Positions 45,426 through 57,212 are shown, counted from the first letter of the stretch. The stretch is DNA of 64,000 nucleotides from Pseudotabrizicola sp. (GCF_030656345.1 NZ_JAUSNR010000019.1:124001-188000), one strand, 5' to 3'. The notes: generated from the sequence alone by a model not told the origin. Program-made: numbers and translations.

Positions 45426-46178
45426 TTACAGCTTCCACCCCGAATGAAGGGCGGCAATGCCCATGGTCTGATTGCGGTATTTGACCAGATCAAAGCCTGC
45501 CTGACGGATCATTGTGGCAAACGCCTCCTGATCCGGGAATTTGCGGATGCTTTCGACCAGATATTGATAGCTGTCGCGGTCGCCTGCCACGATCTGCCCC
45601 ATCAGCGGGATTACGTTGAAGGAATAGAGATCATATGCCTTCTGCATCAGATCGTTGGGAATCTGGCTGAATTCCAGCACCATCAGCCGCCCGCCGGGCC
45701 GAAGCACGCGGTAGGCTTCGGACAGCGCATCGGCAATGCGGGTGACGTTCCGGATGCCGAAACTGATTGTATAGACATCAAAACTGTTCGACTCGAACGG
45801 CAAGGCCATCGCGTCGCCCACCACCCAGCCCAGCCGGTCAGCCATGCTGTCCGCTTCGGCCCGCTGCCGCCCGGCGACCAGCATCGATTCGGTCAGGTCG
45901 CAGACCACGGCACTGGCCCCCGGTGCCCGGTTCAGAAAGCGAAAGGCGACATCGCCAGTGCCGCCCGCCACATCCAGCAACCGCTGGCCGGGCCTTGGCG
46001 CAAGCCAGTCCATCATCGCGTCTTTCCACAAACGGTGGACGCCGCCCGACATCAGGTCGTTCATGATGTCATATTTGCTGGCCACGCGCGTAAACACGCC
46101 GTGGACCATTCCGGCCTTGTCGCCCTCGGGTACGGTCTGATAGCCGAAATGCGTCGTGCCTTTGTCGTCTTCGGTCAT
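45426..46178 (-). CDS. ubiE: Ubiquinone/menaquinone C-methyltransferase UbiE
   Basis: 250 residues. SAM-binding motif [17 protein letters not shown], then [34 protein letters not shown] and [14 protein letters not shown]. Methylates the demethylated quinol ring. Directly adjacent to ubiB; divergent from mutM. Confidence 0.95.
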   Translation of the reverse strand: MTEDDKGTTHFGYQTVPEGDKAGMVHGVFTRVASKYDIMNDLMSGGVHRLWKDAMMDWLAPRPGQRLLDVAGGTGDVAFRFLNRAPGASAVVCDLTESMLVAGRQRAEADSMADRLGWVVGDAMALPFESNSFDVYTISFGIRNVTRIADALSEAYRVLRPGGRLMVLEFSQIPNDLMQKAYDLYSFNVIPLMGQIVAGDRDSYQYLVESIRKFPDQEAFATMIRQAGFDLVKYRNQTMGIAALHSGWKL

Positions 46179-46289
46179 GGGCCTTGCCCTTTATTGCCTG
46201 CGAGTCTTCTTATAGGGCGCATCCGCGCGGCTGCAATGCGCCACCCTGTCCGGAGGGCGGATCGCGCAATGGATCAGGAGCTTGTGACC

Positions 46290-47141
46290 ATGCCAGAACT
46301 GCCAGAGGTGGAAACCGTGCGCCGCGGACTGCTGCCCGTGATGGAGGGGCGGGTGATTGCCCAAGCATCCGTCAACCGCGACGGGCTGCGCTGGCCGTTT
46401 CCGCCGGGCATGGCCGGGCGCCTGACCGGCGCGCGGGTGAACGCGCTGCGGCGGCGGTCGAAGTATATTCTGGCCGATCTGTCCACAGGTGAGACTTTGC
46501 TGATTCACCTGGGCATGTCCGGGCGGATGCTGATTTCCGGGCAGATGTTGGGCGCGTTTCACCACGACCACCCCGCCCCGCAAAAACATGACCATGTGGT
46601 GCTGGGGATGGAGGGCGGCGCGCGCGTGACCTTCAACGATGCGCGGCGGTTCGGCGCGATGGACCTGATGGACACCGGGGCGGCAGACAGCCACCCGCTG
46701 CTGGCGGCGCTGGGGCCGGAGCCTTTGGGCAATGCGTTTGACGAAAGCTATCTGATCGCCCGGCTGAAGGGCCGCAACACGCCGATCAAGTCGGCGCTGC
46801 TGGATCAGCATATCGTGGCCGGTCTGGGCAATATCTATGTCTGCGAAACCCTGTACCGGGCCCGCATTGCCCCCCAGACCAAGGCCGGAGACCTGGCCGC
46901 CAGACAGGTGGCCGCGCTGGTGCCGATCATCCGCGCGGTTCTGGCCGAAGCCATCGAGGCAGGCGGCAGCAGCCTGCGCGATTTCCGGCAGGCAGATGGC
47001 GAGCTGGGATATTTCCAGCACAGCTTTCAGGTCTATGACCGCGAAGGCCAGCCTTGTGTGACCCCCGGTTGCGGGGCCACCGTGGGGAGGATCGTGCAGT
47101 CCGGACGGTCGTCTTTCTATTGCCCGCAGTGCCAGCGCTGA
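46290..47141 (+). CDS. mutM: Formamidopyrimidine-DNA glycosylase
   Basis: 283 residues. [14 protein letters not shown]: the catalytic N-terminal Pro2 and Glu3 fix the start at 46290, although an in-frame ATG lies 21 bases earlier and the frame is open far upstream. H2TH region [24 protein letters not shown] and C-terminal zinc finger CVTPGC...CPQC. Removes 8-oxoguanine; complements MutY at 20532. Confidence 0.96.
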   Translation: MPELPEVETVRRGLLPVMEGRVIAQASVNRDGLRWPFPPGMAGRLTGARVNALRRRSKYILADLSTGETLLIHLGMSGRMLISGQMLGAFHHDHPAPQKHDHVVLGMEGGARVTFNDARRFGAMDLMDTGAADSHPLLAALGPEPLGNAFDESYLIARLKGRNTPIKSALLDQHIVAGLGNIYVCETLYRARIAPQTKAGDLAARQVAALVPIIRAVLAEAIEAGGSSLRDFRQADGELGYFQHSFQVYDREGQPCVTPGCGATVGRIVQSGRSSFYCPQCQR

Positions 47142-47201
47142 CTTGCCATCGGGCAGGATGGTGCTAGGAGTCACCCAATCGCCCAACCGTGGAGCCCGCG
47201 C

Positions 47202-47978
47202 ATGGCCTATGATACGCTGATCGTCGAGGTCGAGGATTACGTTTCCCTGATCCGGCTGAACCGCCCCGATGCGCTGAACGCGCTGAATTCCAAGCTGATG
47301 AGGGAACTGGCCAGTGCGGTGCAGGCGGCGGACCGCGATGACAACGTGCGTGTCATCGTGCTGACCGGATCGGAAAAATCCTTTGCCGCCGGCGCGGACG
47401 TCAAGGAAATGGCCGAAAAGTCGTTCACCGAGGTCTATTTCGACAACCTGTTCGGGATCGAGGCCGCAGTCATCGGTCAGGTGCGCAAACCGATTATCGC
47501 CGCGGTTTCAGGCTATTGTCTTGGTGGCGGTTGCGAGCTGGCGATGCTGGCCGATTTCATCATCGCCGCCGACACCGCAAAATTCGGCCAGCCCGAGATC
47601 AATCTGGGAATCGTGGCCGGTATGGGCGGCACCCAGCGGCTGACGCGCTTTGTCGGCAAGTCAAAGTCGATGGACATGCATCTGACCGGCCGCTTCATGG
47701 AATCGGCCGAGGCAGAGCGCTGTGGTCTGGTCAGCCGGGTGTTTCCGGCCAAGGATCTGATGACCGAGGTGATGAAGATCGCCCAGAAAATCGTCGAAAA
47801 ATCGCTGCTGTCGTCGATGGCGGTCAAGGAATGCGTGAACCGGGCGCAGGAAACCACGCTGGCCGAAGGATTGCTGTTCGAACGCCGGGTGTTCCATTCG
47901 ATGTTCGCCACCGAAGACCAGAAAGAGGGCATGGCGGCGTTTCTGGAAAAGCGGCAGCCGCAGTTCCGCGATAAGTAG
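47202..47978 (+). CDS. Enoyl-CoA hydratase
   Basis: 258 residues, crotonase fold. Oxyanion-hole stretches SEKSFAAGADVKEMAEK and SGYCLGGGCELAMLADFIIAADTAKFGQPEINLGIVAGMGG carry the two conserved glutamates of hydratases. Short-chain fatty acid beta-oxidation most likely. Between mutM and rpsT. Confidence 0.93.
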   Translation: MAYDTLIVEVEDYVSLIRLNRPDALNALNSKLMRELASAVQAADRDDNVRVIVLTGSEKSFAAGADVKEMAEKSFTEVYFDNLFGIEAAVIGQVRKPIIAAVSGYCLGGGCELAMLADFIIAADTAKFGQPEINLGIVAGMGGTQRLTRFVGKSKSMDMHLTGRFMESAEAERCGLVSRVFPAKDLMTEVMKIAQKIVEKSLLSSMAVKECVNRAQETTLAEGLLFERRVFHSMFATEDQKEGMAAFLEKRQPQFRDK

Positions 47979-48132
47979 GCCGTTTTTTCTGTTTTCTTTC
48001 GGTTCAATCCATCCTATACGCCGCCCCACATGCGCGTGGGCCCGCTTAGGCAAGAATCATCCCCTCCTATAAGGTGGGGTCTTGGGGCTTTCGTGCGATT
48101 GCATTGAATCAGACCCAGGAAAGGCCACCACA

Positions 48133-48408
48133 ATGGCAAATAGTGAACAGTCCAAAAAACGCGCCCGCCAGTCCGAGGCGCGCTATGCCGTGAACAAGGC
48201 GCGCCGGTCGCGCATCCGTACTTTCGTGCGCAAAGTGGAAGAAGCCATCGCTTCGGGCAACTCTGAGGCCGCTGTTGAAGCGCTGAAGAATGCCCAGCCG
48301 GAACTGGCGCGTGGCGTCACCAAGGGCGTGCTGCACAAGAACACCGTGTCGCGCAAAATCTCGCGCCTGTCGTCGCGGGTCAAGGCGCTGTCGACCCCGG
48401 CTGCCTGA
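48133..48408 (+). CDS. rpsT: 30S ribosomal protein S20
   Basis: 91 residues from ATG 48133 ([39 protein letters not shown]); basic and helical, usual length. Followed by a strong intrinsic terminator at 48432. Upstream of dnaA, as usual in Rhodobacterales. Confidence 0.97.
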   Translation: MANSEQSKKRARQSEARYAVNKARRSRIRTFVRKVEEAIASGNSEAAVEALKNAQPELARGVTKGVLHKNTVSRKISRLSSRVKALSTPAA

Positions 48409-48431
48409 GTCGATTCTATCAGCTTTGTGTC

Positions 48432-48462
48432 AAGGGCGTCCTCTTCCGGGGGCGCCCTTTTT
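48432..48462 (+). terminator. Rho-independent terminator of rpsT
   Basis: AAGGGCGTCC paired with GGGCGCCCTT (one G-T wobble), followed by TTT; 23 bases after the rpsT stop. Separates rpsT from dnaA. Confidence 0.85.
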
Positions 48463-48937
48463 CTATGGCACCTGCGGATTTTCAGGCGCTTTTCTGCCCG
48501 CACGTTGCCGATTTGCCAGAGCCTCCGGATTCGCTGAGACCAAAGCTGTGTCAACTTAATAGTTCGGTTGCGAAGGCCCGCGCGGGCTTGCTACCTTCAG
48601 GGTGCGATTCACTTCGTCTTGGGGGACGTGACACCGCCTTGCGCGATATTCCGACCGGCCTTGCTGCCAGCTTGCCGTCAGAATGTTGACTTGGATCAAG
48701 GTGTTATGCTGTCTGCGGTCTATTCCGCACTCAGGTGGTTCAACGAATCCGGCTTCTCGGGGCCGGCTTCGTTGTTCTGTGGAATACCCATATCTGGCCC
48801 GCTTCCGGGTCAGATCCTTTTGCGTGTGCTGCGAAAGGGGTCGGGTCCGGACGTTCCGGGCCGTGAGGGTGGTGTGTGGGAAACAAGCCCGACCGGGGGA
48901 CCGGAGGTGGCGGGCAAATAAAAACAGGTCAAAACGA
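48463..48937 (+). other. dnaA upstream region, about 475 bases
   Basis: No convincing gene; open frames on both strands show no family likeness. Contains a palindrome GCCCGCGCGGGC (about 48577-48588), an FNR-like box at 48686, and TGTGGAATA (about 48777), which matches a DnaA box at only 7 of 9 positions. Likely holds the dnaA promoter and a long leader. An origin here is neither shown nor excluded. Confidence 0.5.
48686..48699 (+). promoter_or_regulatory. FNR/FnrL-like box upstream of dnaA
   Basis: TTGAC-TTGG-ATCAA differs from the FNR consensus TTGAT-N4-ATCAA at one base. It is 239 bases before the dnaA start. It may be a genuine oxygen-response site or a chance match. Confidence 0.35.
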
Positions 48938-50314
48938 ATGACGAACGACACGTGGGGACAGGTTCGGGAAGAACTGATCAAGAGGGTTGGCAAGAACAAC
49001 TACACGACATGGATCGAGCCGCTTCGCCTTTCCCAGCTGAAAAACGGCGTCGCCAGTTTCGAAGTGCCGACCACATTCTTCGGCGACTGGGTGTCGCGCA
49101 ATTTCGCTGACCACATCCGGGGCCAGCTTGCGGTAGCGGGATCGCCTGTGGACCGTGTTGAATTTACCGTCGGCGCTGTGGCCGAACGGCCTGCGGCGGC
49201 CAGCCCTGCAGCGCGGGCTACGGCTAAATCGGCGGCAAAGCCCGCGCGGGCCCGGGCAAACGGCACCGATGAGGTGACCGGCGCCCAGCTGGAGCAGCGC
49301 TTTACCTTTGACAATTTCGTAGTCGGCAAGCCGAACGAGCTGGCCCACGCCGCCGCCCGCCGGGTGGCCGAAGGCGGGCCGGTCACCTTCAACCCGCTGT
49401 TTTTATATGGCGGCGTTGGCCTTGGTAAAACCCACCTGATGCATGCCATCGCGCATGAGCTGAAGTTCAGCCGTCCTGACCTGCACGTGCTGTATCTGTC
49501 GGCAGAACAGTTCATGTACCGCTTTGTGCAGGCGCTGCGCGACCGGCAGATCATGGATTTCAAAGAGCTGTTCCGGTCTGTCGATGTGCTGATGGTCGAT
49601 GACGTGCAGTTCATCGCGGGCAAGGACAGCACGCAGGAAGAGTTCTTCCACACCTTCAACGCGCTGGTCGACCAGAACAAGCAGATCGTGATTTCCGCCG
49701 ACCGCGCGCCGGGCGAGATCAAGGACCTTGAGGAACGCATCCGCTCGCGCCTGCAATGCGGGCTGGTGGTGGACCTGCATCCCACTGATTACGAACTGCG
49801 GCTGGGCATTCTGCAATCGAAGCTGGAGCATTACTCCAATCAGTACCGCGGGTTGACGATGGCATCGGGGGTGCTGGAGTTTCTGGCGCACCGGATCACC
49901 ACCAATGTGCGGGTGCTGGAAGGGGCCTTGATGCGGCTGTTCGCCTTTGCCAGCCTCGTCGGACGTGAGATCAATCTGGATCTGGTGCAGGAATGTCTGT
50001 CGGATATCTTGCGCAGTTCGGAAAAGCGACTGACCATCGAGGAAATCCAGCGCAAGGTGGCCGAGCATTACAATGTGCGGCTTTCAGACATGATCGGGCC
50101 GAAACGGCTGCGCACGATTGCCCGGCCGCGTCAGGTGGCGATGTATTTGTCCAAACAGATGACCAGCCGCAGCCTGCCAGAGATTGGCCGCCGCTTTGGC
50201 GGGCGGGATCACACCACGATCATGCACGGAGTCCGCAAGATTGAAGAGCTGATGGCGGCGGACGGGCAACTGGCTGATGATGTGCAGCTCCTCAAGCGGT
50301 TGCTGCAAAGCTGA
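48938..50314 (+). CDS. dnaA: Chromosomal replication initiator DnaA
   Basis: 458 residues from ATG 48938 (MTNDTWGQVREELIKRVGKNNYTTWIEPL). Domain II is Ala/Lys-rich (about 85-110). AAA+ domain with Walker A GGVGLGKTHLMHAI and Walker B VDVLMVDDVQFI. Domain IV DNA-binding signature SRSLPEIGRRFGGRDHTTIMHGVRKI. The ribosome binding site is weak (the AGG at 48926-48928 is the nearest candidate). Confidence 0.97.
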   Translation: MTNDTWGQVREELIKRVGKNNYTTWIEPLRLSQLKNGVASFEVPTTFFGDWVSRNFADHIRGQLAVAGSPVDRVEFTVGAVAERPAAASPAARATAKSAAKPARARANGTDEVTGAQLEQRFTFDNFVVGKPNELAHAAARRVAEGGPVTFNPLFLYGGVGLGKTHLMHAIAHELKFSRPDLHVLYLSAEQFMYRFVQALRDRQIMDFKELFRSVDVLMVDDVQFIAGKDSTQEEFFHTFNALVDQNKQIVISADRAPGEIKDLEERIRSRLQCGLVVDLHPTDYELRLGILQSKLEHYSNQYRGLTMASGVLEFLAHRITTNVRVLEGALMRLFAFASLVGREINLDLVQECLSDILRSSEKRLTIEEIQRKVAEHYNVRLSDMIGPKRLRTIARPRQVAMYLSKQMTSRSLPEIGRRFGGRDHTTIMHGVRKIEELMAADGQLADDVQLLKRLLQS

Positions 50315-50531
50315 AAGCATGGGCCTTCCCCCTGTGTTACAGCCGGGCGGGCCATTTGTTTTCAAAGGTTTGGCTTTTTTTGTTTACGGAATTTTAACGC
50401 TTCGGTCCCGATGGTGGCTGTTGGCCTTGACCTTGGCGGCAAAGCCCAACAAAGTCGGGTCAAGCACTTGTGAACCCGCAGAAAACGGGTAATGTCGGCG
50501 TCCCTTAACCGGCCCGACAGGGGGATGGAAG

Positions 50532-51650
50532 ATGAAGCTTTCGATTGAACGCGGCACGCTGCTCAAGGCCCTTGCGCAGGCCCAGTCTGTGGTGGAACGG
50601 CGCAACACCATTCCGATCCTGGCCAATGTGCTGATCGAAGCCGAAGGTGCGCAGATTTCGTTCCGCGCCACCGATCTGGATATCGAGGTGGTGGACCGCG
50701 CCCCGGCCATGGTGGAACGCCCCGGCGCAACCACGGTTTCAGCCGTGATGCTGCATGAGATTGTGCGCAAGCTGCCCGATGGCGCGCTGGTGAACCTGAC
50801 CGAAGATCCGGCCTCGGGCCGGTTGTCGATCATGGCGGGGCGGTCGTCGTTCAGTCTGGCGACGCTTCCCAAGGAAGATTTTCCGGTGATGGCCACCTCG
50901 GAATATTCGTCGAACTTCTCGGCCCCTGCCCCGGCCCTGCGCCGGCTGTTCGACAAGGCGAAATTCGCGATTTCCACTGAAGAGACGCGGTATTATCTGA
51001 ACGGCGTTTACCTCCATGTCTCAACCGGCGAAGACGGCCCGGTGCTGCGCGCGGTGGCGACCGATGGCCACCGGCTGGCGCGGATTGATGCCGCCCTGCC
51101 CGAAGGCGCGACCGGAATGCCGGGTGTGATCGTGCCGCGCAAGACCGTGAATGAACTGCGCAAGCTGCTGGATGATGATGAGGCGACGATTGCGGTGTCG
51201 GTGTCAGAAACGAAAATCCGCTTTGCCACCCCTGCGTTGACCCTGACCTCGAAGGTGATCGACGGCACCTTCCCCGATTACACCCGGGTGATTCCGACCG
51301 GGAACACACGGCGGCTGGAAGTGGATGCGTCTGAATTTGCCAAGGCGGTGGACCGGGTGGCCACTGTGTCGAGCGAGCGCAGCCGCGCGGTGAAGCTAAG
51401 CCTTGATGAGGACCGGCTGATCCTGTCGGTCAACGCCCCGGATTCGGGCGCGGCCGAGGAAGAGCTGGCGGTGGCCTATAGCGATGAGCGGCTGGAGATC
51501 GGCTTCAATGCCAAGTATCTGCTGGAAATCGCCTCTCAGGTAGACCGGGAAAATGCGGTGTTCCTGTTCAACTCTTCGGGCGATCCGACCTTGATGCGTG
51601 AGGGGAATGATACCAGCGCGATCTATGTCGTGATGCCGATGCGCGTGTGA
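50532..51650 (+). CDS. dnaN: DNA polymerase III beta clamp
   Basis: 372 residues, usual length (MKLSIERGTLLKALAQAQSVVERRNTIPILANVLIEAEG; C-terminus GDPTLMREGNDTSAIYVVMPMRV). GGGGGATGGAAG precedes the start. The 217-base gap after dnaA is partly AT-rich (about 50370-50397) and holds a small CCCG/CGGG hairpin near 50475. Confidence 0.97.
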   Translation: MKLSIERGTLLKALAQAQSVVERRNTIPILANVLIEAEGAQISFRATDLDIEVVDRAPAMVERPGATTVSAVMLHEIVRKLPDGALVNLTEDPASGRLSIMAGRSSFSLATLPKEDFPVMATSEYSSNFSAPAPALRRLFDKAKFAISTEETRYYLNGVYLHVSTGEDGPVLRAVATDGHRLARIDAALPEGATGMPGVIVPRKTVNELRKLLDDDEATIAVSVSETKIRFATPALTLTSKVIDGTFPDYTRVIPTGNTRRLEVDASEFAKAVDRVATVSSERSRAVKLSLDEDRLILSVNAPDSGAAEEELAVAYSDERLEIGFNAKYLLEIASQVDRENAVFLFNSSGDPTLMREGNDTSAIYVVMPMRV

Positions 51651-51663
51651 CATCGGTCGGACC

Positions 51664-51710
51664 GGGGGCCAGCCCCCGGACCCCCGGGATATTTATGAAC
51701 AGATGAAAGG
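51664..51710. repeat. GC-rich hairpin repeat element (copy 2), between dnaN and recF
   Basis: GGGGGCcaGCCCCC hairpin followed by GGACCCCCGGGATATTT and GATGAAAGG. It aligns with copy 1 at 2197-2249. Its end supplies the purine-rich stretch (AAAGGGG) that serves as the recF ribosome binding site. Confidence 0.7.
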
Positions 51711-51718
51711 GGCAGCGT

Positions 51719-52807
51719 TTGGCTGGCCTTGCGATCACATCGCTGGTGCTGTCGCAGTTTCGCAGCCATGGCCTGACGCGGCTGGCCTTTGACGGACGGC
51801 CTGTGGCTGTGCATGGGCCGAACGGGGCGGGCAAGACCAATATTCTGGAAGCAGTGTCTTTGCTGTCGCCGGGGCGCGGGTTGCGGCGGGCGGGGGCAGA
51901 CGAGCTGGCGCGGCGGCCAGAGGCAATTGGCTGGAAGATCTCGGCGCAGGTAGACGGGCTGGACGCACCACATGAGGTGGTGAGTTTTGCCGAGGGCACC
52001 GACGCGCGGGTGGTGCGGATTGACGGCAAAGCCGCGACCCAAGGTATGCTGGGCCGGGTGCTGCGCATTCTGTGGCTGGTGCCCGCGATGGACCGGCTGT
52101 GGATTGAGGCCGCCGAGGGGCGGCGACGGTTTCTGGACCGGATGACCCTGAGCTTTCAGCCCGAGCATGGCGAGGCGGTGCTGGCCTATGACAAGGCGAT
52201 GCGCGAGCGCAACCGGCTGCTGAAGGATCAGGTGCGCGATGCGCATTGGTACGGGGTAATCGAGGCGCGGATGACCGAGGCGGCGGCCCTGATCGACGCG
52301 GGCCGCGCGGCGGCGCTGGCGCGGCTCGCGCTGGCGCAGAACGGGGCGGAAACCGCGTTTCCGCGGGCCGACCTGACCTTGCTGCATCCTGACGGGAATT
52401 ATGGCGATCTGGCACTGGCACTGGCCGAGGGGCGGGCGCGCGATATGGCGGCCGGCCGCACCTTGCAGGGGCCGCACCGGGTGGATCTGGCGGCGGTTTA
52501 TGCGGCCAAGGGCGTGGCGGCTGCGCAATGTTCGACCGGCGAGCAGAAGGCGCTGCTGATCTCGCTTATTCTGGCCAATGCGCGGGCGCTCGCGGCCGAT
52601 CTGGGCCGCGCGCCGGTGGTGCTGCTGGACGAGGTGGCGGCGCATCTGGATGCGGCGCGGCGGGCGGCGCTGTATGACGAGATCTGTGCGCTGGGCGCGC
52701 AGGCGATCATGACGGGGACGGAACCCGGATTGTTCGAGGCGTTGGGCGGTCGGGCGCAAGATCTGGCCGTGAGCGAGGATGGCGGCGTATCGGAGGTTCG
52801 TGGATGA
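51719..52807 (+). CDS. recF: DNA replication and repair protein RecF
   Basis: 362 residues from a TTG at 51719, with AAAGGGG just upstream. SMC-like ATPase: Walker A VHGPNGAGKTNILEAV, signature region CSTGEQKALLISLILANA, Walker B PVVLLDEVAAHLD. Loads RecA at single-strand gaps. The stop overlaps the LysE gene (ATGA). Confidence 0.95.
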   Translation: MAGLAITSLVLSQFRSHGLTRLAFDGRPVAVHGPNGAGKTNILEAVSLLSPGRGLRRAGADELARRPEAIGWKISAQVDGLDAPHEVVSFAEGTDARVVRIDGKAATQGMLGRVLRILWLVPAMDRLWIEAAEGRRRFLDRMTLSFQPEHGEAVLAYDKAMRERNRLLKDQVRDAHWYGVIEARMTEAAALIDAGRAAALARLALAQNGAETAFPRADLTLLHPDGNYGDLALALAEGRARDMAAGRTLQGPHRVDLAAVYAAKGVAAAQCSTGEQKALLISLILANARALAADLGRAPVVLLDEVAAHLDAARRAALYDEICALGAQAIMTGTEPGLFEALGGRAQDLAVSEDGGVSEVRG

Positions 52808-53424
52808 CGGTGACATTGCATCAGCTGGCGCTGTACGCGCTGGCCATGGTGGGGCTGTGGGTGATTCCCGGGCCGGTCTGGGTTGCGCTGACCGCGCGGG
52901 CGCTGTCGGGCGGCATGGCAGGGGCCTGGCCGCTGGCGGTGGGGGTGGCGCTGGGCGATCTGATCTGGCCGCTCTGTGCCATTCTGGGGCTGGCCTGGGT
53001 GCTGTCTTTGTACGGCGATCTGCTGGAGGTGATGCGCTGGATTGCGGCGGCGGTGTTCATCGTGATGGGGGTGCTGTTGCTGCGCAAGCCGGCGGCGGTG
53101 CCGGGGACGGACAGCCGGATGACGCGGCCCGGGGTCTGGGCCGGGTTTTCGGTCGGGGTGGCGGCGGTGATCGGCAACCCCAAGGCGATTTTGTTCTACA
53201 TGGGGTTTCTGCCGGGGTTCTTTGACCTGAGCCGGGTGAACGTCTGGGATATTGCGGCGATCTTGCTGGTTTCGGCGGTGGTGCCGATGTTGGGCAATCT
53301 GGGGCTGGCGCTGTTTCTGGACCGGGCGCGGCAGCTGTTGCGCAGCCCCGCGGCCTTGCGGCGGCTGAACGTGGTGTCGGGGGTTTTGCTGATTGCGGTG
53401 GGTTGCGTGATTCCCTTTACCTGA
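52804..53424 (+). CDS. LysE family exporter
   Basis: 206 residues, about six membrane helices. LysE/RhtB features: GLWVIPGPVWVALTARALSGGMAGAWPLAVGVALGDLIW and GFSVGVAAVIGNPKAILFYMGFLPGFFDL. Exports an amino acid or related metabolite; substrate unknown. Overlaps recF by 4 bases, so it is probably co-transcribed from the dnaN-recF side. Confidence 0.9.
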   Translation: MTVTLHQLALYALAMVGLWVIPGPVWVALTARALSGGMAGAWPLAVGVALGDLIWPLCAILGLAWVLSLYGDLLEVMRWIAAAVFIVMGVLLLRKPAAVPGTDSRMTRPGVWAGFSVGVAAVIGNPKAILFYMGFLPGFFDLSRVNVWDIAAILLVSAVVPMLGNLGLALFLDRARQLLRSPAALRRLNVVSGVLLIAVGCVIPFT

Positions 53425-53447
53425 CCCCCAAATCTTGTGTCTTAGGG

Positions 53448-53476
53448 GTGACATTCCCGGCCCCCGGCGGTATAAC
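53448..53476 (+). promoter_or_regulatory. Sigma-70-type promoter of gyrB
   Basis: GTGACA (53448-53453), a 17-base spacer, then TATAAC (53471-53476). Transcription would start about 53483, roughly 23 bases before the gyrB ATG. Confidence 0.6.
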
Positions 53477-53502
53477 TCGCGCACATTATCAGGGGTTCAT
53501 GA

Positions 53503-55956
<2,454 letters not shown>

Positions 55957-55962
55957 TCCGTT

Positions 55963-55986
55963 CCGCCCCGTTTTGCGACGGGGCGG
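55963..55986 (+). terminator. Terminator-like hairpin after gyrB
   Basis: CCGCCCCGT - TTTGCG - ACGGGGCGG, a perfect 9-base stem 6 bases after the gyrB stop, with no T-run. Confidence 0.55.
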
Positions 55987-56159
55987 CGCGGAAAGTTCCG
56001 GGCGTTCCCCTTGGGTTGGCCGATTGTTCAGCCATGGCACTGGTTTACCGGGTGCCGGATGCCCATCTTGAAATAAGCTGCACAAAGTCTTTGTGCCGTT
56101 TCATGGCAGGCTCTGTCCCGGCCGGTTTCCAACCGAATCCAGCCTGACAGGAGCCTAAA

Positions 56160-56330
56160 ATGGGATATTCCCCGCAAAAAACGCCGTTCGACCTGACCGA
56201 ATTTCTGAGCAAGCCCGCAAACCCCAACACCCGCAAGTGGAAGCGTTTTTCCATGGGCGCGCGCCCTGCTGCCGTAGTGGAAGCGGAAGAGACTGAGGCT
56301 GAAACGCCGGAAGCGCCCGCAAAGGGCTGA
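56160..56330 (+). CDS. Small hypothetical protein (56 residues)
   Basis: ATG 56160 is preceded by AGGAG at a spacing of about 7. The product reads MGYSPQKTPFDLTEFLSKPA..., with a basic centre (TRKWKRFSMGARP) and an acidic Glu/Ala-rich tail ending in APAKG. No family recognised. The good ribosome binding site and the non-random composition support a real gene. Confidence 0.6.
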   Translation: MGYSPQKTPFDLTEFLSKPANPNTRKWKRFSMGARPAAVVEAEETEAETPEAPAKG

Positions 56331-56434
56331 TACCGCGTTCAGGGTCCGTCTCCGGGCCGCGATGATATGCCGGGCGTCGTGTTGAAGAACACCGCCCGGC
56401 ACTTTCATGTCTGGGGGCTAAAACAGCGCAAAGG

Positions 56435-56737
56435 TCAGAGTTTGCGCAGGTAGGATGCCGAAACATACCCTTTCAGCCCGCGCGCCTTTTCCATCGTGAC
56501 GCTGCACCAGCGGGTGCTGCCGGATTGTTCGCAGCTGATGACCCGGACCACTGTGCCGTTCGGCAAGCCGACGATCACCACATAGCCAACCCCCGGCCCG
56601 GCGCGCATTTTCAGCATGTCGTCGCCTTCGACGCCATAAACCTCATGCCGGCCCAGCGGCCCTGCTGCGGCGGGGGAGATGCCGGAAACGGTGGCCAGAA
56701 CGGCTGCCGCGATAATGGCGAAAATTGCTTTGCGCAT
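56435..56737 (-). CDS. Secreted SH3-domain protein
   Basis: 100 residues from ATG 56737 (MRKAIFAIIAAAVLATVSGISPAAA, a signal peptide). Mature part is one bacterial SH3 domain (DMLKMRAGPGVGYVVIVGLPNGTVVRV... WCSVTMEKARGLKGYVSASYLRKL). Probably binds cell wall or another envelope component; the specific role is unknown. Confidence 0.85.
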   Translation of the reverse strand: MRKAIFAIIAAAVLATVSGISPAAAGPLGRHEVYGVEGDDMLKMRAGPGVGYVVIVGLPNGTVVRVISCEQSGSTRWCSVTMEKARGLKGYVSASYLRKL

Positions 56738-56822
56738 TGTTGTACCTGTTTGCTGCCTCAGCCACTGTTTTAAGTGGTCTGGGGCGCGAACGGAAGAACC
56801 ACCTGTTCCGGCGGCGCGGTGG

Positions 56823-57143
56823 TCAACTGCCGCTGCGCGTGACGTGGTGATGAACCCTGCCGCTGAACAGCCGGGCCAGAACAGCGGCACTGTGATCGCG
56901 GGTCAGATAGCGATGCGGGCTGGCGAGCGAGGCGTCGAGCGTGGCATGATCGGGGTAATCCACGGCCAGCACCATAAGAATCTCGGGCGCATCTGCGTCG
57001 CGCGTCTCGGCAAAGGTCAGACGCACGCCAGTATTGCCGGGCATCGCCTGCCAGAGTGGCAGCAGCTCCTGGTTGATCTGCTGGCAAAAGCTGTCAGCAT
57101 CAGTCAGGGCCTGGCCTTCGAAAAAAACGTATCGGGTCAGCAT
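56823..57143 (-). CDS. Small dimeric alpha/beta-barrel-like protein
   Basis: 106 residues from ATG 57143 (MLTRYVFFEGQALTDADSFCQQINQELLPLWQAMPGNTGVRLTFAETRDADAPEILMVLAVDYPDHATLDASLASPHRYLTRD). The pattern resembles ferredoxin-like dimeric barrel (EthD/Dabb) proteins. No enzyme assignment is possible. Divergent from the dehydrogenase/TRAP operon. Confidence 0.7.
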   Translation of the reverse strand: MLTRYVFFEGQALTDADSFCQQINQELLPLWQAMPGNTGVRLTFAETRDADAPEILMVLAVDYPDHATLDASLASPHRYLTRDHSAAVLARLFSGRVHHHVTRSGS

Positions 57144-57212
57144 GATGGGCACCTTTGGTCTGCGATTGGCCGCCTGCCCCGATCTGAAAACAGCAGTGTC
57201 GGCCAACGGTTG

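Noticed and set aside
44835..47141. A 768-codon open frame through the antisense of ubiB and ubiE into mutM
   Set aside because: Only the last 283 codons (mutM) are real. The rest is antisense to two well-recognised genes and shows His/Gln/Arg-rich shadow composition.
48777..48785. TGTGGAATA as a DnaA box
   Set aside because: Two mismatches to the consensus and no cluster of boxes, so not enough to call an origin.
48556..48999. Open frames on both strands in the dnaA upstream region
   Set aside because: No family similarity and overlap of the dnaA start; more likely leader and promoter sequence.
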